Assembly: GCF_000372725.1 (NCBI RefSeq)
Contig: NW_005201047.1
Span: forward strand, 98,394 to 162,393
Reading direction: 5' to 3'
Length of the DNA stretch: 64,000 nt
Source: Emiliania huxleyi CCMP1516
Taxonomy: Eukaryota > Haptophyta > Isochrysidales > Noelaerhabdaceae
Shown here: piece after piece, positions 18,933 to 30,300 of the stretch
Layout: every line of letters begins with the position of its first letter
Position numbering within the stretch: position 1 is the first letter of the stretch
The notes under the pieces: model-generated
Database searches by the model: none
The model's input: the letters and a program-made list of their open reading frames with translations, nothing else
Told to the model about the DNA's origin: nothing
Program-made: the position numbers and the translations under genes

Positions 18933-19634
18933 GTGGGCCCCCTACGCATGGGTGTGAGGTCAAACCACGCTACCAGCGCTTGGTCACATCGGCCCCGAGG
19001 CGTCGCGGAAGCAGGAGCCGACGGAGGAGCAGAAAAGGATGCTCGGGCCGCGGCTCGCAGGGCCAAAAAGGCCCGGCAGAAGGCGAACAAGGCGGAGAGG
19101 AAGGCTGCGGCGGCGGCCGCGAGCGAGGCCGAGCGTGCGGACTACCCGCACGCGCAGCTGCGCGAGAACGTCGAGATCGTGATGGAGGGCTTGGAGGCTG
19201 CGGCGCAGGCGGCGCGCAACCCCAGCGGGTCCAATATTCAGGTCGCCTACTCGCTGCCTCCCGAGGGGGGCAGCGGGTTCGGCGACCTGGTGTACGCCAC
19301 GGTCCCTCTGGGCTCCGTGGCGACGAAGGTCGCCCGGGACTGGCTCGCCAACGAGCTCTACGAGCCGTCCCGGAGCGGCAAAATTGATGCGGCCTGCAGG
19401 GACCGAAAGGTCGCCGACCTGATCACGGCTGCCGGCGCCTCGGCGCCGGCCGACGCCGTGTTCGGCGGCAGGTTCGCGACGGGCGAGGCGCCCCGCCCGA
19501 CGACCCCCGCCTCCGAGGCGGACGAGGGCGACGGCGTCGGCGGCGATGGCGGGACCGGCATCGAGCACTTTGACCTTTTCGAGCCGGACCTTGGCCAAAG
19601 TACAGGTTTCGATCCGGGCCACCGCAAATTTTGA
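18933..19634 (+). CDS. Hypothetical 233-residue ORF, possibly element-encoded
   Basis: A basic/Ala-rich coiled N-terminal part (KKARQKANKAERKAAAAAAS) is followed by a compact domain (FGDLVYATVPLGSVATKVAR, DWLANELYEP) and an acidic tail. The first 20 codons coincide with a sequence (CCACGCTACCAGCGCTTGG) repeated at 36775-36820, which suggests the ORF or its leader belongs to a repeat. AAATTTTGA motifs follow the stop. I recognise no family. Confidence 0.35.
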   Translation: MGPLRMGVRSNHATSAWSHRPRGVAEAGADGGAEKDARAAARRAKKARQKANKAERKAAAAAASEAERADYPHAQLRENVEIVMEGLEAAAQAARNPSGSNIQVAYSLPPEGGSGFGDLVYATVPLGSVATKVARDWLANELYEPSRSGKIDAACRDRKVADLITAAGASAPADAVFGGRFATGEAPRPTTPASEADEGDGVGGDGGTGIEHFDLFEPDLGQSTGFDPGHRKF

Positions 19635-19735
19635 TCAGCAAATTTCGAGGGGCGGCCGCAAATTTTGAGGTAGATTTTGATTGTCAAAATGTGTCCGTCT
19701 TGGCACAGGATAGAGCATATAGGCGGCGAACACCC

Positions 19736-20400
19736 AGGTGCGCAGGGACATCGCGACTCTGCCCGCTCGCTCGACCCTTTTGCCGCGAGAGGGCGCCGGC
19801 CGCGTGTAAGAGGTGGCTGGCGCCCTGAGGCGGCAATTGGTGGCGTGGGGAGTGCGGAACGCTACTGGCGGCGTGACAGGGCCTCTCTCGGTTGCGTGTG
19901 CCGCCCATCGGCACGCGGGTGCGCAGACATCGCGCGACTCTGCCCGCTCGCTCGACCCTTTTGCCGCGAGAGGGCGCCGGCCGCGTGTAAGAGGTGGCTG
20001 GCGCCCTGAGGCGGCAATTGGTGGCGTGGGGAGTGCGGAACGCTACTGGCGGCGTGACAGGGCCTCTCTCGGTTGCGTGTGCCGCCCATCGGCACGCGGG
20101 TGCGCAGACATCGCGCGACTCTGCCCGCTCGCTCGACCCTTTTGCCGCGAGAGGGCGCCGGCCGCGTGTAAGAGGTGGCTGGCGCCCTGAGGCGGCAATT
20201 GGTGGCGTGGGGAGTGCGGAGAACGCTACTGGCGGCGTGACAGGGCCTCTCTCGGTTGCGTGTGCCGCCCATCGGCACGCGGGTGCGCAGACATCGCGAC
20301 TCTGCCCGCTCGCTCGACCCTTTTGCCGCGAGAGGGCGCCGGCCGCGTGTAAGAAGTGGCTGGCGGCCTGGCGCCCTGAGGCGGCATTTGGTGGGGTCAG
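19736..20400. repeat. 181-bp satellite, about 3.5 copies
   Basis: CGACTCTGCCCGCTCGCTCG recurs at about 19753, 19934, 20115 and 20296, a strict 181-bp period. The units also hold GCGCCGGCCGCGTGTAAGAG and GGCGTGACAGGGCCTCTCTC. The copies differ by small indels only. The array abuts telomeric repeats, so it is probably subtelomeric satellite. Confidence 0.9.
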
Positions 20401-20487
20401 CGTGCGGTGCTGAGTCTTACTCGTCGGCGCTGGGGCCAGATCCCAGCGCAGAACTCTGTGCAACGCTGGCATACAAACACAAGAAGA

Positions 20488-20551
20488 CTAACCCTAACCC
20501 TAACCCTAACCCTAACCCTAACCCTAACCCTAACCCTAACCCTAACCCTAG
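20488..20551. repeat. Interstitial telomeric repeat (CCCTAA)n, array 1
   Basis: About ten uninterrupted CCCTAA units, the C-strand of TTAGGG. It is preceded by GTCAGCGTGCGGTGCTGAGT...GATCCCAGCGCAGAAC, and the same leader recurs directly after the array. Confidence 0.95.
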
Positions 20552-20644
20552 GTCAGCGTGTGGGGCTGAGTCTTAGTCGTCGGCGCTGTGGGGCCAGATC
20601 CCAGCGCAGAACCCTGCAACGCTGGCATATACAGACACAACCAG

Positions 20645-20716
20645 ACAACCCTGACCCTAACCCTAACCCTAACCCTAACCCTAACCCTCTAACCCTAATA
20701 ACCCTAACCTAACCCA
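20645..20716. repeat. Interstitial telomeric repeat (CCCTAA)n, array 2
   Basis: About seven CCCTAA units with slight degeneration at both ends (CCCTGACCCTAA, CCCTCTAACCCTAATAACC). It follows a second copy of the GTCAGCGTGTGGGGCTGAGT leader, so leader plus telomeric array is a tandem pair in one orientation. Confidence 0.95.
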
Positions 20717-21468
20717 CCCCCCAACTCCACACCGCAAATTTGAAAGATCTTGATGAAAATCAGGCCCGACTGCAAATTTCTTCAAAATTTTCGCAGGCGC
20801 TCCGCGCCTGCAGATTTTGAAATAAATTCGACAAAATTGGTACCTGGCCCAAGCCGGACCCCACCCCCATGGAGGATCTCTGAGGTCCTCCCCAGTCTCA
20901 CCCCACCTTACCTCTGCCCCCCCCTCCCCCCATCCCTCTGCCTCCCATAGGGCAGGATATCACTAGCATATGCGCCTAGTGCGCACTTGGGCCCACATAG
21001 ATGTGACCCGCCCACTCGAGTGCGGCGCCCAGAAGCTAGTGCTTGAGAGGACACCACAAACGCGGCACGGCCCGTTTTGGCCGTCTGCGGAGATTCTGTC
21101 TTAGCACACACAGTGAGTCATTCGGAGTCATTCGCTGGCCAGAGTGCGATTGTGTGTGTGCGGGAGTTGGTTTGTCGGGAGGGAGGGGCAGGCTGCTCAC
21201 CCACGTGCACCGGGCCAGTGCTTGCACTTTGAATGCCGTGGGGCTCCTGCCCGTGTCCGGGTGTGGAGATGCGAGGGTCGCCCCCCCTTGCCCCACCACT
21301 TTGTGTGTGTGGAGAAGTTTACCTTACCTTACGTACCTACCTTACCCCCGAAAACTTCGTACGACCGGGTAACTCCTTTTGGGAACGAGCCGCGTGCTTT
21401 GCACCTGCCTGCCACCCTTTTCGCCCTCGTAGTACTTGTACTTGTCGATCAACACCTCGCGCGCGTTC
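20717..21468. other. Intergenic with AAATTTTGA motifs and element H
   Basis: CGCAAATTT...CAAATTTCTTCAAAATTTTCG near 20733-20850 echoes the AAATTTTGA block at 19625-19690 on the other side of the satellite. Element H (21195-21345) carries GAATGCCGTGGGGCTCCTGC and GTGTGTGTGGAGAAGTTTAC. No gene seen. Confidence 0.5.
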
Positions 21469-22666
21469 TACTCCGCGCCTCGCTCGCCCTCAAAAGAGCT
21501 GCACAAGCGCTCCGCGCCTTTGTCGCCCTCGTAGTGCAGCAAGGTGCCGCTGGCAAACTCCGCGCGCACCCTCCGCTCTGTACCTTGTCGCCCTCGTAGT
21601 ACTGCACCTCGCCGTCGGCAAACTCCGTGCACACCTTCCGCTCCGCACCTTTGTCGCCCTCGTAGTGCTGCACCTCGCCGTCGGCCCGCTCCACGCGCAC
21701 CTTCCGCTCCGCACCTCGCTCGCCCTCGAAATGCTGCACGGCGCCGCTAGGAATCTCCGCGCGCATCTTCCGCTCCGCACCTTGCTCGCCCTCGTAGTGC
21801 TGCACCTCGCCGCTGGGAAACTCCGCGCGCACCATCCGCTCTGCACCTCGCTCGCCCTCGTAGTACTGCACAGTGCCGCTGGGAAACTCCATGCGCACCA
21901 TCCGCTCTGCACCTCGCTCGCCCTCGTAGCAATGCACAGTGCCGCTGGGAAACTCCATGCGCACCTTCCGCTCTGCTCCTCGCTCGCCCTCGTAGCAATG
22001 CACAGTGCCGTTGGGAAACTCCATGCGCACCTTCCGCTCCGCACCTCGCTCGCCCTCGTGGCAATGCACAGTGCCGCTGGGAAACTCCATGCGCACCATC
22101 CGCTCTGCACCTCGCTCGCCCTCGTAGCAATGCACAGTGCCGCTGGGAAACTCCATGCGCACCTTCCGCTCTGCTCCTCGCTCGCCCCTGAGATGCTTCA
22201 CCTGGCCGCTCCGCAAGAAACGCAAACGCAGCTTCGCGCAATTATAGCCGCGCCGCAGCCTCCAGACCTCGGTTCGGCGCTCTCCAGCGCCCTCCACTTC
22301 CGACGCGAGGCGGAGCGCCGGGCTCACCCTCGCTAGCCATGGGAAGTGGTCGGCGCTGGCGCGGTGATCGGCGGCATATCTGCGGAGCGTGTCCTCGCTG
22401 AGCATCACCACACCGAAGCCACCGACGAAGCGCTGGCTGAGCAGCAGCCGCATCGCCACGGCGAAGAGAGGGTCCTTGAAGCGCGCCAGGCCGCTGCGCA
22501 GGGCGAGGAGGCCGAGGCGCGGCGACGCGAGGCTGAAGGCGGCGCAGTCGGAGAAGTCGTCGACGCCCTCGAGGATGCGGAGGTGCAGCTCGTGCGGCAG
22601 CTCGGCCAGCCAGTCCGTGGGCGGGGCGTCCTCCTCGGTGCGTGCGGCGCGAGGGGAGCGCGACAT
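21469..22666 (-). CDS. F-box protein with MORN-like 22-residue repeats
   Basis: From ATG 22666 the N-terminus carries an F-box (LAELPHELHLRILEGVDDFS), then a linker, then about 12 tandem repeats of the pattern GERGAERKVRMEFPSGTVHC YE. The repeat resembles MORN units (YEGE...G) used for membrane or scaffold binding. The repeats are near-identical in DNA with a 66-bp period. Near 21580 the frame slips by a base or two; reading the alternate frame continues the repeat pattern to a stop at about 21470, so the C-terminal 40 residues of the annotated frame are probably an artefact. F-box plus repeats implies an SCF substrate receptor by analogy only. Confidence 0.7.
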
Positions 22667-22905
22667 GTGAGGGGTGCTGGTGACAAACACACCGCAGGCG
22701 CTGGCTGGGGCAGTGAGAAGAAGAAATTTAGAATTTAAAGAAATTCCGCGGCAGGTTCTCAGGGTTGGTGGTGGGTAGTTGGGTGGCGAATTAAAAAGAA
22801 ATCTGCGCGGGTATAATGAAATAATCCCGCGATCCGGTGCCCTTCGCGGGATCGACGACCGGGCACGCATAACTCATCGCGCCGCGAGTCGAGCTTCACG
22901 GACAG

Positions 22906-25900
22906 ATGGCGGACGACAAGTCCGGCAATGTGGTTCAGAGCACTATCATTCGCGTCGACCACCTGTGCTGCCAGGGCGAGGCCGCCCTCGTCCGCAAGCT
23001 GCTTGAGCCTTTCGAGGCGTGCCTACAAAAGCAAACACGCGAGGGAGGTCGACACAAGATCCCAGCGTGGCGGCGAGGAACGAGAGAAGCCGAGCCAACG
23101 GGTCATATCAACGCCCAATCCGCATGGACACAAATTCCCCTTTCAGCTGCCAAAGCTCCCTTGCTCGTAGGAGGACGTCCTTGAGATCAAGATCAGCGTC
23201 AATGACCGCCGCTGCATTGTCGACCACCGGGCGAAGCTTGAGGCGCTCTCCAGTCATAGCAAAGACGAACGACATCACCTCCTGTGCTAATCAAAACCCG
23301 TGTATCGCGCGCCTCGCACACTGCGCCCCGCAGGCGGCCGAAATCGTCCGGATCCTCAACACGAAGCAGCTCGGCGCCTCAATCGCCGACGCTGGCGCGA
23401 GCGGCAGCGGCGGCGGTGGGGCCTCGCTGACGGGCGCAGAGGTGATGCGGTCGCTAGTGACGGCACTCCAGATCCTTCTCTTTTGCGGGGCGCTTGGCCT
23501 CAACTTGTATGGCGTGCTGCCCACGATCGCGCTTGGCCTGGCCGGGGGTTCGATCCTGCTCAGCTGGCCGATGTTCCACTCGGCGCGCGCCAGTAGCTGC
23601 GTGCCGCCGAGATGCGAGACCGCCCAGACTCAGATGGGCTCGGTGGTGAGCTCCTCGCCCCTTCTCCAGGCGTACCTTTCCGTCCGTCGCGGTCTGCCCA
23701 ACGTCGAGTTTCTGATGACCGTGGCCGCGCTCGGCTCGGTGGTGCTCGGAGACTACGTCGAGGCCGCATCGGTCTGCGACAGCTTCTCAATGTGGGCATG
23801 GCCTGCAGGTGGGTCTCTTCACACTTGACCCTGTGAATAGGTGGGCGCCATCGTCTCGCTGATGGACATGGTCAAGTTCTTCTTCGTCGAGCGCTTCGAG
23901 CGGCAGCTGCGCGGGGCTGCAAACGGCCCGCCGCCAAAGGTTGACATGCCGGGCGGCAGCTCCAAGCCGGTGCCGGAGTTGCAGGCGGAGATATGCGCAC
24001 GCTTCGCCGGGACTGGGACCTCTCAACGGCGCCTCTTCACGCGGAGGCGTCTTGACTAGGCTGGGGACGTGTACATCGTGCGCGCGGGAGACGCGATTCC
24101 GACAGACGGTGGAAGAAGTTGCATCGGCGATTCGGGCGCGAGAGGCTGATGACAGCAACGGTTGCTGTAGGAGTCGTGACGACGGGCAAGGCGTCGGTCG
24201 ACGAGAGCCGACTCACCGGCGAGGCGATGCCCATCGAGAAGGAGCAGGGCGCGTCCGTCAAAAGCGGCGCAATTGTCGCGTCCGGGTGCGCGACGCATGA
24301 GGGCGAACAGAGCTTCCAAGGAGTGACGGTCATCCGCGCAATCTCAGGTACATGGAGGTGAAAGCGGATGCGTCGGCGGACAAGAGCTTCACCGCGTCAT
24401 TGGTGGACCAGCCATGGAGGGGACACATCGCCCCGCTCGTCTCACGTCTTTGGCCTTGAACAGATGGACTCCGTCAAGGACGCGCAGGGCACCCTCTCAG
24501 AGACGGAGGAGACAGTCAGCCGTTTTGCCAAGTTCTACACGCCGGCGATCATCCTCGCGGCCGCCGCGATCGGCTACGTGCAAGGCTTCGGGCTGTCCCT
24601 AGTCGGGCTGTTTGCCCTGACCAGCGCCCCGTTCAAAGGCGAGCTGTGAACAGGATTCAAGCAGTTCCTCGTCGTGCTCGTCGCGGGATGCCCCTGCGCA
24701 CTCCTTGGCGCAGCGCCGTTCGCCTACGGCGCCGCGCTCGCCGCGCTCGCGAAACGGTGCTCTGCCTCTCCCCGGCGCCTGCTGCCGTCAAGACAAGCTG
24801 ACAGATGCGGCCGTGACCAGGCACTCGCTGCTGCTCAAGCAGAGCACGGCTCTAGAGGCGCTCAGCAGGATGAAGTATATTGGTCTCGACAAGACGGGCA
24901 CGCTGACGAAGGGTGCGCTGTCGCCACACCTACGGCCCCGCACAATGAGCGCCTCTTCACGCGTCTATTTCTGCGAGCAGGCCAATTCGACCTCGTCGAG
25001 TTCGTGGTCTTCTCGAGCACCTACACTAAGGAGCAGTTGCACCGCTGGCTGGCGGCGGTGGAGGTGCGCGATAACCATCCGATCGCACGCTCCATCGTGC
25101 AAAGCTACACCGGCTGTGTGGTCAGCTCGTCGGTTCTTGTTCGGGTATCTCGTCGGCTCTCGGCGCAATCTCGGATGCACATCGGCTATAGGTCAACTTT
25201 GCCGGCTCGGACGAGCTGCCTATGGTCAACCCATTCAAGCGGCATGGCCGCAACGGCGTCACGGGGGGCATTGACGGCAAGATTGTTGGCGTCGGCATCG
25301 AGCATCCTATCGTCTGTCCATGGTTGTGAACAGCGTAGTTTCACGGTGACATGCTGCGAGCAGGCAACAAGGACTTCATCGACTTTGTTGGGGCCGAGAT
25401 CCCGCCGACGATGGCCAAGACCATCCAGGACATCTCCTGCGAAGGGAGGACGGTGCTCTACGCGACGGTGAAGCGGCGCCCACGTCGCGTCGCGACTGAT
25501 GCGGACCGGCGCTCCTGAGTACGGGACCTGTGCGCAGGTGGAGGCGGACGCCGAGCCGGAGGTTGCCGCGGTGCTAGTGCTTCAGGACGGACTCAAGCCC
25601 GCCTCGGTCGAGGTCATCTCGCGGCTTCGCAGCCTCGGCGTGACTCCCCTGCTCCTGACGGGTGACAAGGGCGGCCCGGCTACCAGTGTGGCGGCGGAGG
25701 TCGGAATCAAGGCCGAGGACGTGCACGCGGGCCTGCTGCCGGACGATAAGGCACGCGCGCCTCCTTGAAGCCGCCAAGCAATCGGCCTCAGTTGCATCTC
25801 GACTACGTCTCTTTACAGGCGCGTATCCTCCTCGCGAAGAGCTTTCCCGACGACGCTGGGCCCGCTCACAAGGCGGCGCCGCTGCTACCGACGGCCAAGG

Positions 25901-26725
25901 CGAAGAGCAAGCGCGGGCCGATTGCGGTCGGCTTTGTTGGCGCCGCCTCAGCAGCATTAGAACGTTGCTGCGACGCGGGTATTCACACGTGGCTTGCGAG
26001 CAGGGGACGGCCTCAACGACATGGCGGCGCTCGCCTCGGCCCACGTTGGGGTGGTCCTGCAGGAGATTGGCTCGCAAGCGACCCTCGACGCTGCGAGCGC
26101 GGTGTTGCAGAGCGACATCGGCGAGCGCCTCCCGCCAAGATGGTGTGTGCTGGAACGTCGTGACGTCTGTCACGTCCTCCCTCCTTTTCAGGCGAGCTTC
26201 CCGCCGCTATTGTGCTGGCGCGGCGGACTACCTCGCTCGTGCTCTTCAATGTGCGCTAACCGAGATTGAACCGGAGATGCTCCGAGATCGCCTCTTACTC
26301 GCCCACTCCTGTGCGGCGAAGCGGGCTGTGCCCTAGTGGCGTCCGTTCAAAGAGGGTGCTGTGATCAGGTGCTGCTCGCCCTCTCTTTCAACCTAGCCGT
26401 CGTCGTCGCTGCCGCCACCGTCGGCCTCCCGCTCTGGCTCAGCGTCGCGGCAGACAACCTCGGGCTGCTCGTCGTGCTGGCACATAGTCCTGGTTGGCAA
26501 TAGCGCGTAGTTAGACTCGCAGCCCTCACGGTTCTGCATTCATACACAAATCAGGCAAACAGCGCCTGGCCGCTCTGCTGGCACATCCCGCCTTGCACGG
26601 GTGACGCTCCCGAGTTCAAGCGACACTCTTTCACCGAAAATGTGGGTGCGAGCGAGGCGATGGGATGGCTGCCATGCGTTGCAGAACAGCTAGCCGCGAC
26701 AGAGCGTCGCGGGATGGTCGTATAG
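22906..26725 (+). CDS. P1B-type heavy-metal ATPase (Zn/Cd HMA2/4-like)
   Basis: Exons with checked frame: 22906-23016, 23171-23242, 23334-23582, 23670-23762, 23841-23984, 24060-24108, 24171-24285, 24348-24402, 24464-24623, then about 24654-24750, 24800-24912, 24981 on, and further exons to a TAG near 26725. Spliced motifs in order: metal-binding DHLCCQGEAA (CC as in plant HMA2/4 rather than CxxC), actuator SRLTGEA, transmembrane AGCPCALLG, phosphorylation DKTGTLTKG, the HP motif NHPIARSIV, TGDKGG, and hinge GDGLNDMAAL. The product should pump Zn/Cd/Co out of the cytosol or into a compartment. Most donors are GC; one intron is only about 30 nt. The C-terminal exon 26556-26725 has a few Cys/His but no long metal-binding tail. 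Confidence 0.85.
23985..24059 (+). other. Intron, GC-AG, CTCTTCAC class, in ATPase gene
   Basis: Starts GCGGAGATATG and ends CTTGACTAG with CGCCTCTTCACGCGG inside. Removal joins ELQ to AGDVYIVRAGD in phase 0, the conserved actuator entry of P-type ATPases. Sister introns with the same CTCTTCAC core lie at 23763-23840 and 24913-24980. Confidence 0.75.
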
Positions 26726-27323
26726 GCGTTCGAGGCCGGCGCGTCAAGCGCGACTCGCGAGAGCGCGGGTTTGCACACGGCAGCGGCAGGCACAGCCGCC
26801 CGACAAGAAGTTGGTGGGCGGACCGCACAGAAGCAGCTTGAGGAGCTCGCTCCACTGGCGGGAGTGGTCGAACTTGCGAGAGCCGGAGAGGAGCAGGAGG
26901 GTCCCCGCAGCCATATGACTTATGAGGGCAGGCTCGCTCCCTCGAATCTCCGGTGTACACACATGCAAGACTCTGCTATCAGTATTTCGTATTCGTTAAA
27001 GAACTTCGTCCAGATGGATTTTCTTCATCCTTACATATCCGCGTAGTTGCGAGAGAGCGGAGCGAGGTGAGAGCGCGTGGTGATGCGTCGTGCAACGCGC
27101 TCGCGCCAACCCGTTTCAACACATGGACATGCGATGGAGAGCGACTGCCGGGCCGTGCGCGCGGTGGAAGGAGGGTCATTGTACAGTAAGGCCCCGTAGG
27201 TGTGCAGGGGATGGGGAGGCTGCGCCACGACCGGGCGCGTGTCGCGCCGGAATAGAGCACGAGGGTGCATAGGGGGGCGGGGGAGGGGGGGGGGGGGGGG
27301 CTGGGATCGCGGCGGCGCATCCT
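26726..27323. other. Intergenic between convergent genes
   Basis: No coding signal. A run of about 20 G lies near 27268-27300. Confidence 0.5.
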
Positions 27324-30300
27324 TCAGATGCTGACGCTGGTCTCGAGGTACTGCGGGTCATGCGACCAGAGGCCAAAGTTGACCAGCGGCTTGCCGGCGA
27401 CGTTCTGCTGCCCGGACTCGAACGCCGCCAGCGCGTCCTCATTCACCTCCTGGCACTTTGCCGAGAAGGCGCGCAGCCTGTCCTGGAACTGCACATAAAC
27501 CTCGTCGAGCTGCGCGCGCTGCTCGCCATCCGCCGCCCAAAAGATCTTGGACCAGTCCTGCTCGCCCCCGGCCGCCGCCACCAGATCCGGCATCGGCGTC
27601 GAAGTGAGCGCCATGATCAGCGCCTGCCCGGTCGCAACCTCCTTTGGCGCGGCGAGGACGCCCTCCCCAGTCCCTCCGGCCCACCGGGGGCGCAGCGAGG
27701 CGGCCCAAGAAAAGGAGGCGAAGGAGGCGTCCTGAGCGTACGCCTGCACCTTGCCCACCTGCGAAAAGCTGAAGAGTTGGCGATTGGAGGCCTGGAGAGC
27801 GTACGCCTGCACCGGGCCCCGCGCCTGCTCGTGGCCCGCGGTCCTATCTCCCCATCTCTCCCCATCTCTCCCCACATCTCCCGCCTGCTCGTGGCCCGCG
27901 GTCCTATCTCCCCATCTCTCCCCACATCTCCCGCCTGCTCGTGGCCCGCGGTCCTATCTCCCCATCTCTCCCCACATCTCCCGCCTGCTCGTGGCCCGCG
28001 GTCCTATCTCCCCATCTCTCCCCACATCTCCCGCCTGCTCGTGGCCCGCGGTCCTATCTCCCCATCTCTCCCCACATCTCCCGCCTGCTCGTGGCCCGCG
28101 GTCACGACGTCGATGAAGCGCGTGATCGCGTCGATCACCATCGTGTACTTTTCCGCCGGAGCAAACGACTCCCACGCATGCGGCAGCGACTCGTCGCCGA
28201 TGACCAGCACGTCCGACGTCGCCTGAATGCCTCCCATCGCCTGCAGCAGGAAGTGCTCTGTCTCCCGAGGTTGCCCGAGATTGCCCGAGATTGCCCGAGA
28301 TTGCCCATCGCCTGCAGCAGGAAGTGCTCCGCCTCCCGAGGTTGCCCAAGATTGCCCGAGATTGCCCGAGATTGCCCGAGATTGCCCATCGCCTGCAGCA
28401 GGAAGTGCTCCGTCTCCGCGTCCTCCACGAAGCGCTGCTGGTCGGCGGCCGTGGGGTAGTAGACGTCGAAGGTGCCTAATTAATAATGAGCTATTAATTA
28501 GGCGCTAATCACCTATTAATTAGGGGCGTAGACGCCGAAGGTGCCCTTGACGAACGCGCGCAGCATCACCCAGTACTCGAGCGCCTGCTTGTAGTACTGC
28601 GTGTCCACGCCCGACTCGATGCGGATGTCGATGTACGCCTTGCGGTCGAAGATGGTCTGGAGGAAGGCGCGCTCGGTGAGCTCGACCTTGAGCTCCACGC
28701 CGCCGGGAAGGTGCCGGTACGCGTTCGCCCACGCCAGCTGCAGACCCTCCTCGTCGAAGGGGTACGCGCGCGGCACCTAGTCCCACACCTCCAGAGCGGT
28801 CGAATCCGGTGTGGGTTCGGTCCCGTGGGTGGTGGGGTACGCGCGGCGCGCCCACGAGTCGGGCGTGACCAGGGTGACGCGTGCTGCGTCGTTGATGGCG
28901 ATGGTGCCTAGGAGCCGTTGTCGTGTGTATTCCTCCTCGTCTTGTGAGGTCGTAAGGAAGAGTCTAGGAAGTGTCTAGGATGAGTCTTGGAAGTGTTTAG
29001 GGAGTGTCTAGGGAGTTGTCTAGGGAGTTGTCTAGGGAGAGTCTGGGAAGTGTCTAGGGAGTGTCTAGGAAGTGTCTAGGAAGAGTCTAGGAAGTGTTTA
29101 GGGAGTGTCTAGGAAGTGTCTAGGAAGTGTCTAGGAAGTGTTTAGGGAGTGTCTAGGGAGTGTCTAGGAGGTGTCTAGGAAGAGTCTGGGAAGTGTCTAG
29201 GGAGTGTCTAAGAAGAGTCTAGGAAGAGTCTAGGAAGTGTCTAGGACGTAAAGACGGCGCCGTAGGTGAACGGTACGAGGAAACGGCGGAGCGGCGTGTC
29301 CTTGGAGAGCTGCTCGCGCATCGCCATCGTAAAGATGTTGGAGACCTGGGGAGATTGCGGGAGATTGTGGGGGAGATTGTCGGGGAAAAATTGGGGGAGA
29401 TTGCACAGCCAACGTAAAGATGCCGGAGGCCTGCAGGTGCACGCCGTAGAGGTAGGGAGAGGTGGGGAGAGGTGGGGAGAGGTGGGGAGAGGTGGGGAGA
29501 GGTGGGGAGAGGTGGGGAGAGGTGGGGAGAGGTGGGGAGAGGTGGGGAGAGGTGGGGAGAGGTGGGGAGAGGTGGGGAGAGGTGGGGAGAGGTGGGGAGA
29601 GGTGGGGAGAGGTGGGGAGAGGTGGGGAGAGGTGGGGAGAGGTGGGGCGAGGTGGGGAGATGCCGGAGGCCTGCAGGTGCACGCCGTAGAGGTGGTCGAC
29701 CAGCGTGACGATGCCGAAGAGGCTCGAGCGAAACACAAACTTGAAGTACTCCCAGTCGCGCGGCGCGCCGAGCGTGACACGATTGCCTATGAATCACTGG
29801 CGACTGACTTTGAACGACACACCCGGACGAGTGGGCCCGCCCCTGAAAGACGATTGCCCGCGCGCAGCCCGGCGGCAGACGCGGCGGCGAGGGCGACGGT
29901 CCCAACATCGTCGCCGTGAGTGAAGATGTGGTTGGCGCCCCAACCCTTGGGCGGCTCGGGCCTACGCGCTGCACACACCCCCTCCCCCCGTACCCCCTCA
30001 CTCCCACCCCTGCTATGTGTGCGAAAAGAGATGTGTCTCCTCAAGTACGCCAACAAGATAGGGGAGAGACGGGGAGATACGGGGAGATGCGGGGGAGATA
30101 CGGGGAGATAGGGGAGATACGGGGAGATACGGGGAGACACGGGGAGACACGGGGAGATACGGGGAGATACGGGGAGATACGGGGAGACACGGGGAGACAC
30201 GGGGAGATACGGGGAGATACGGGGAGATACCAACACGCTGCATACGCGCTGCATACGCTCTCTCACTTCTCTCCCACACTTCTCCCTCCCCTCCCTCACT

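Noticed and set aside
24654..24806. Exact exon boundary before the DKTGT exon of the ATPase
   Set aside because: Several GC/AG combinations fit and none is clearly better, so no precise junction is claimed.
29241..29780. Pro/His/Ser repeat ORFs (and Gly/Glu on the other strand)
   Set aside because: They are translations of the GGTGGGGAGA decamer array, which is intronic by frame analysis.
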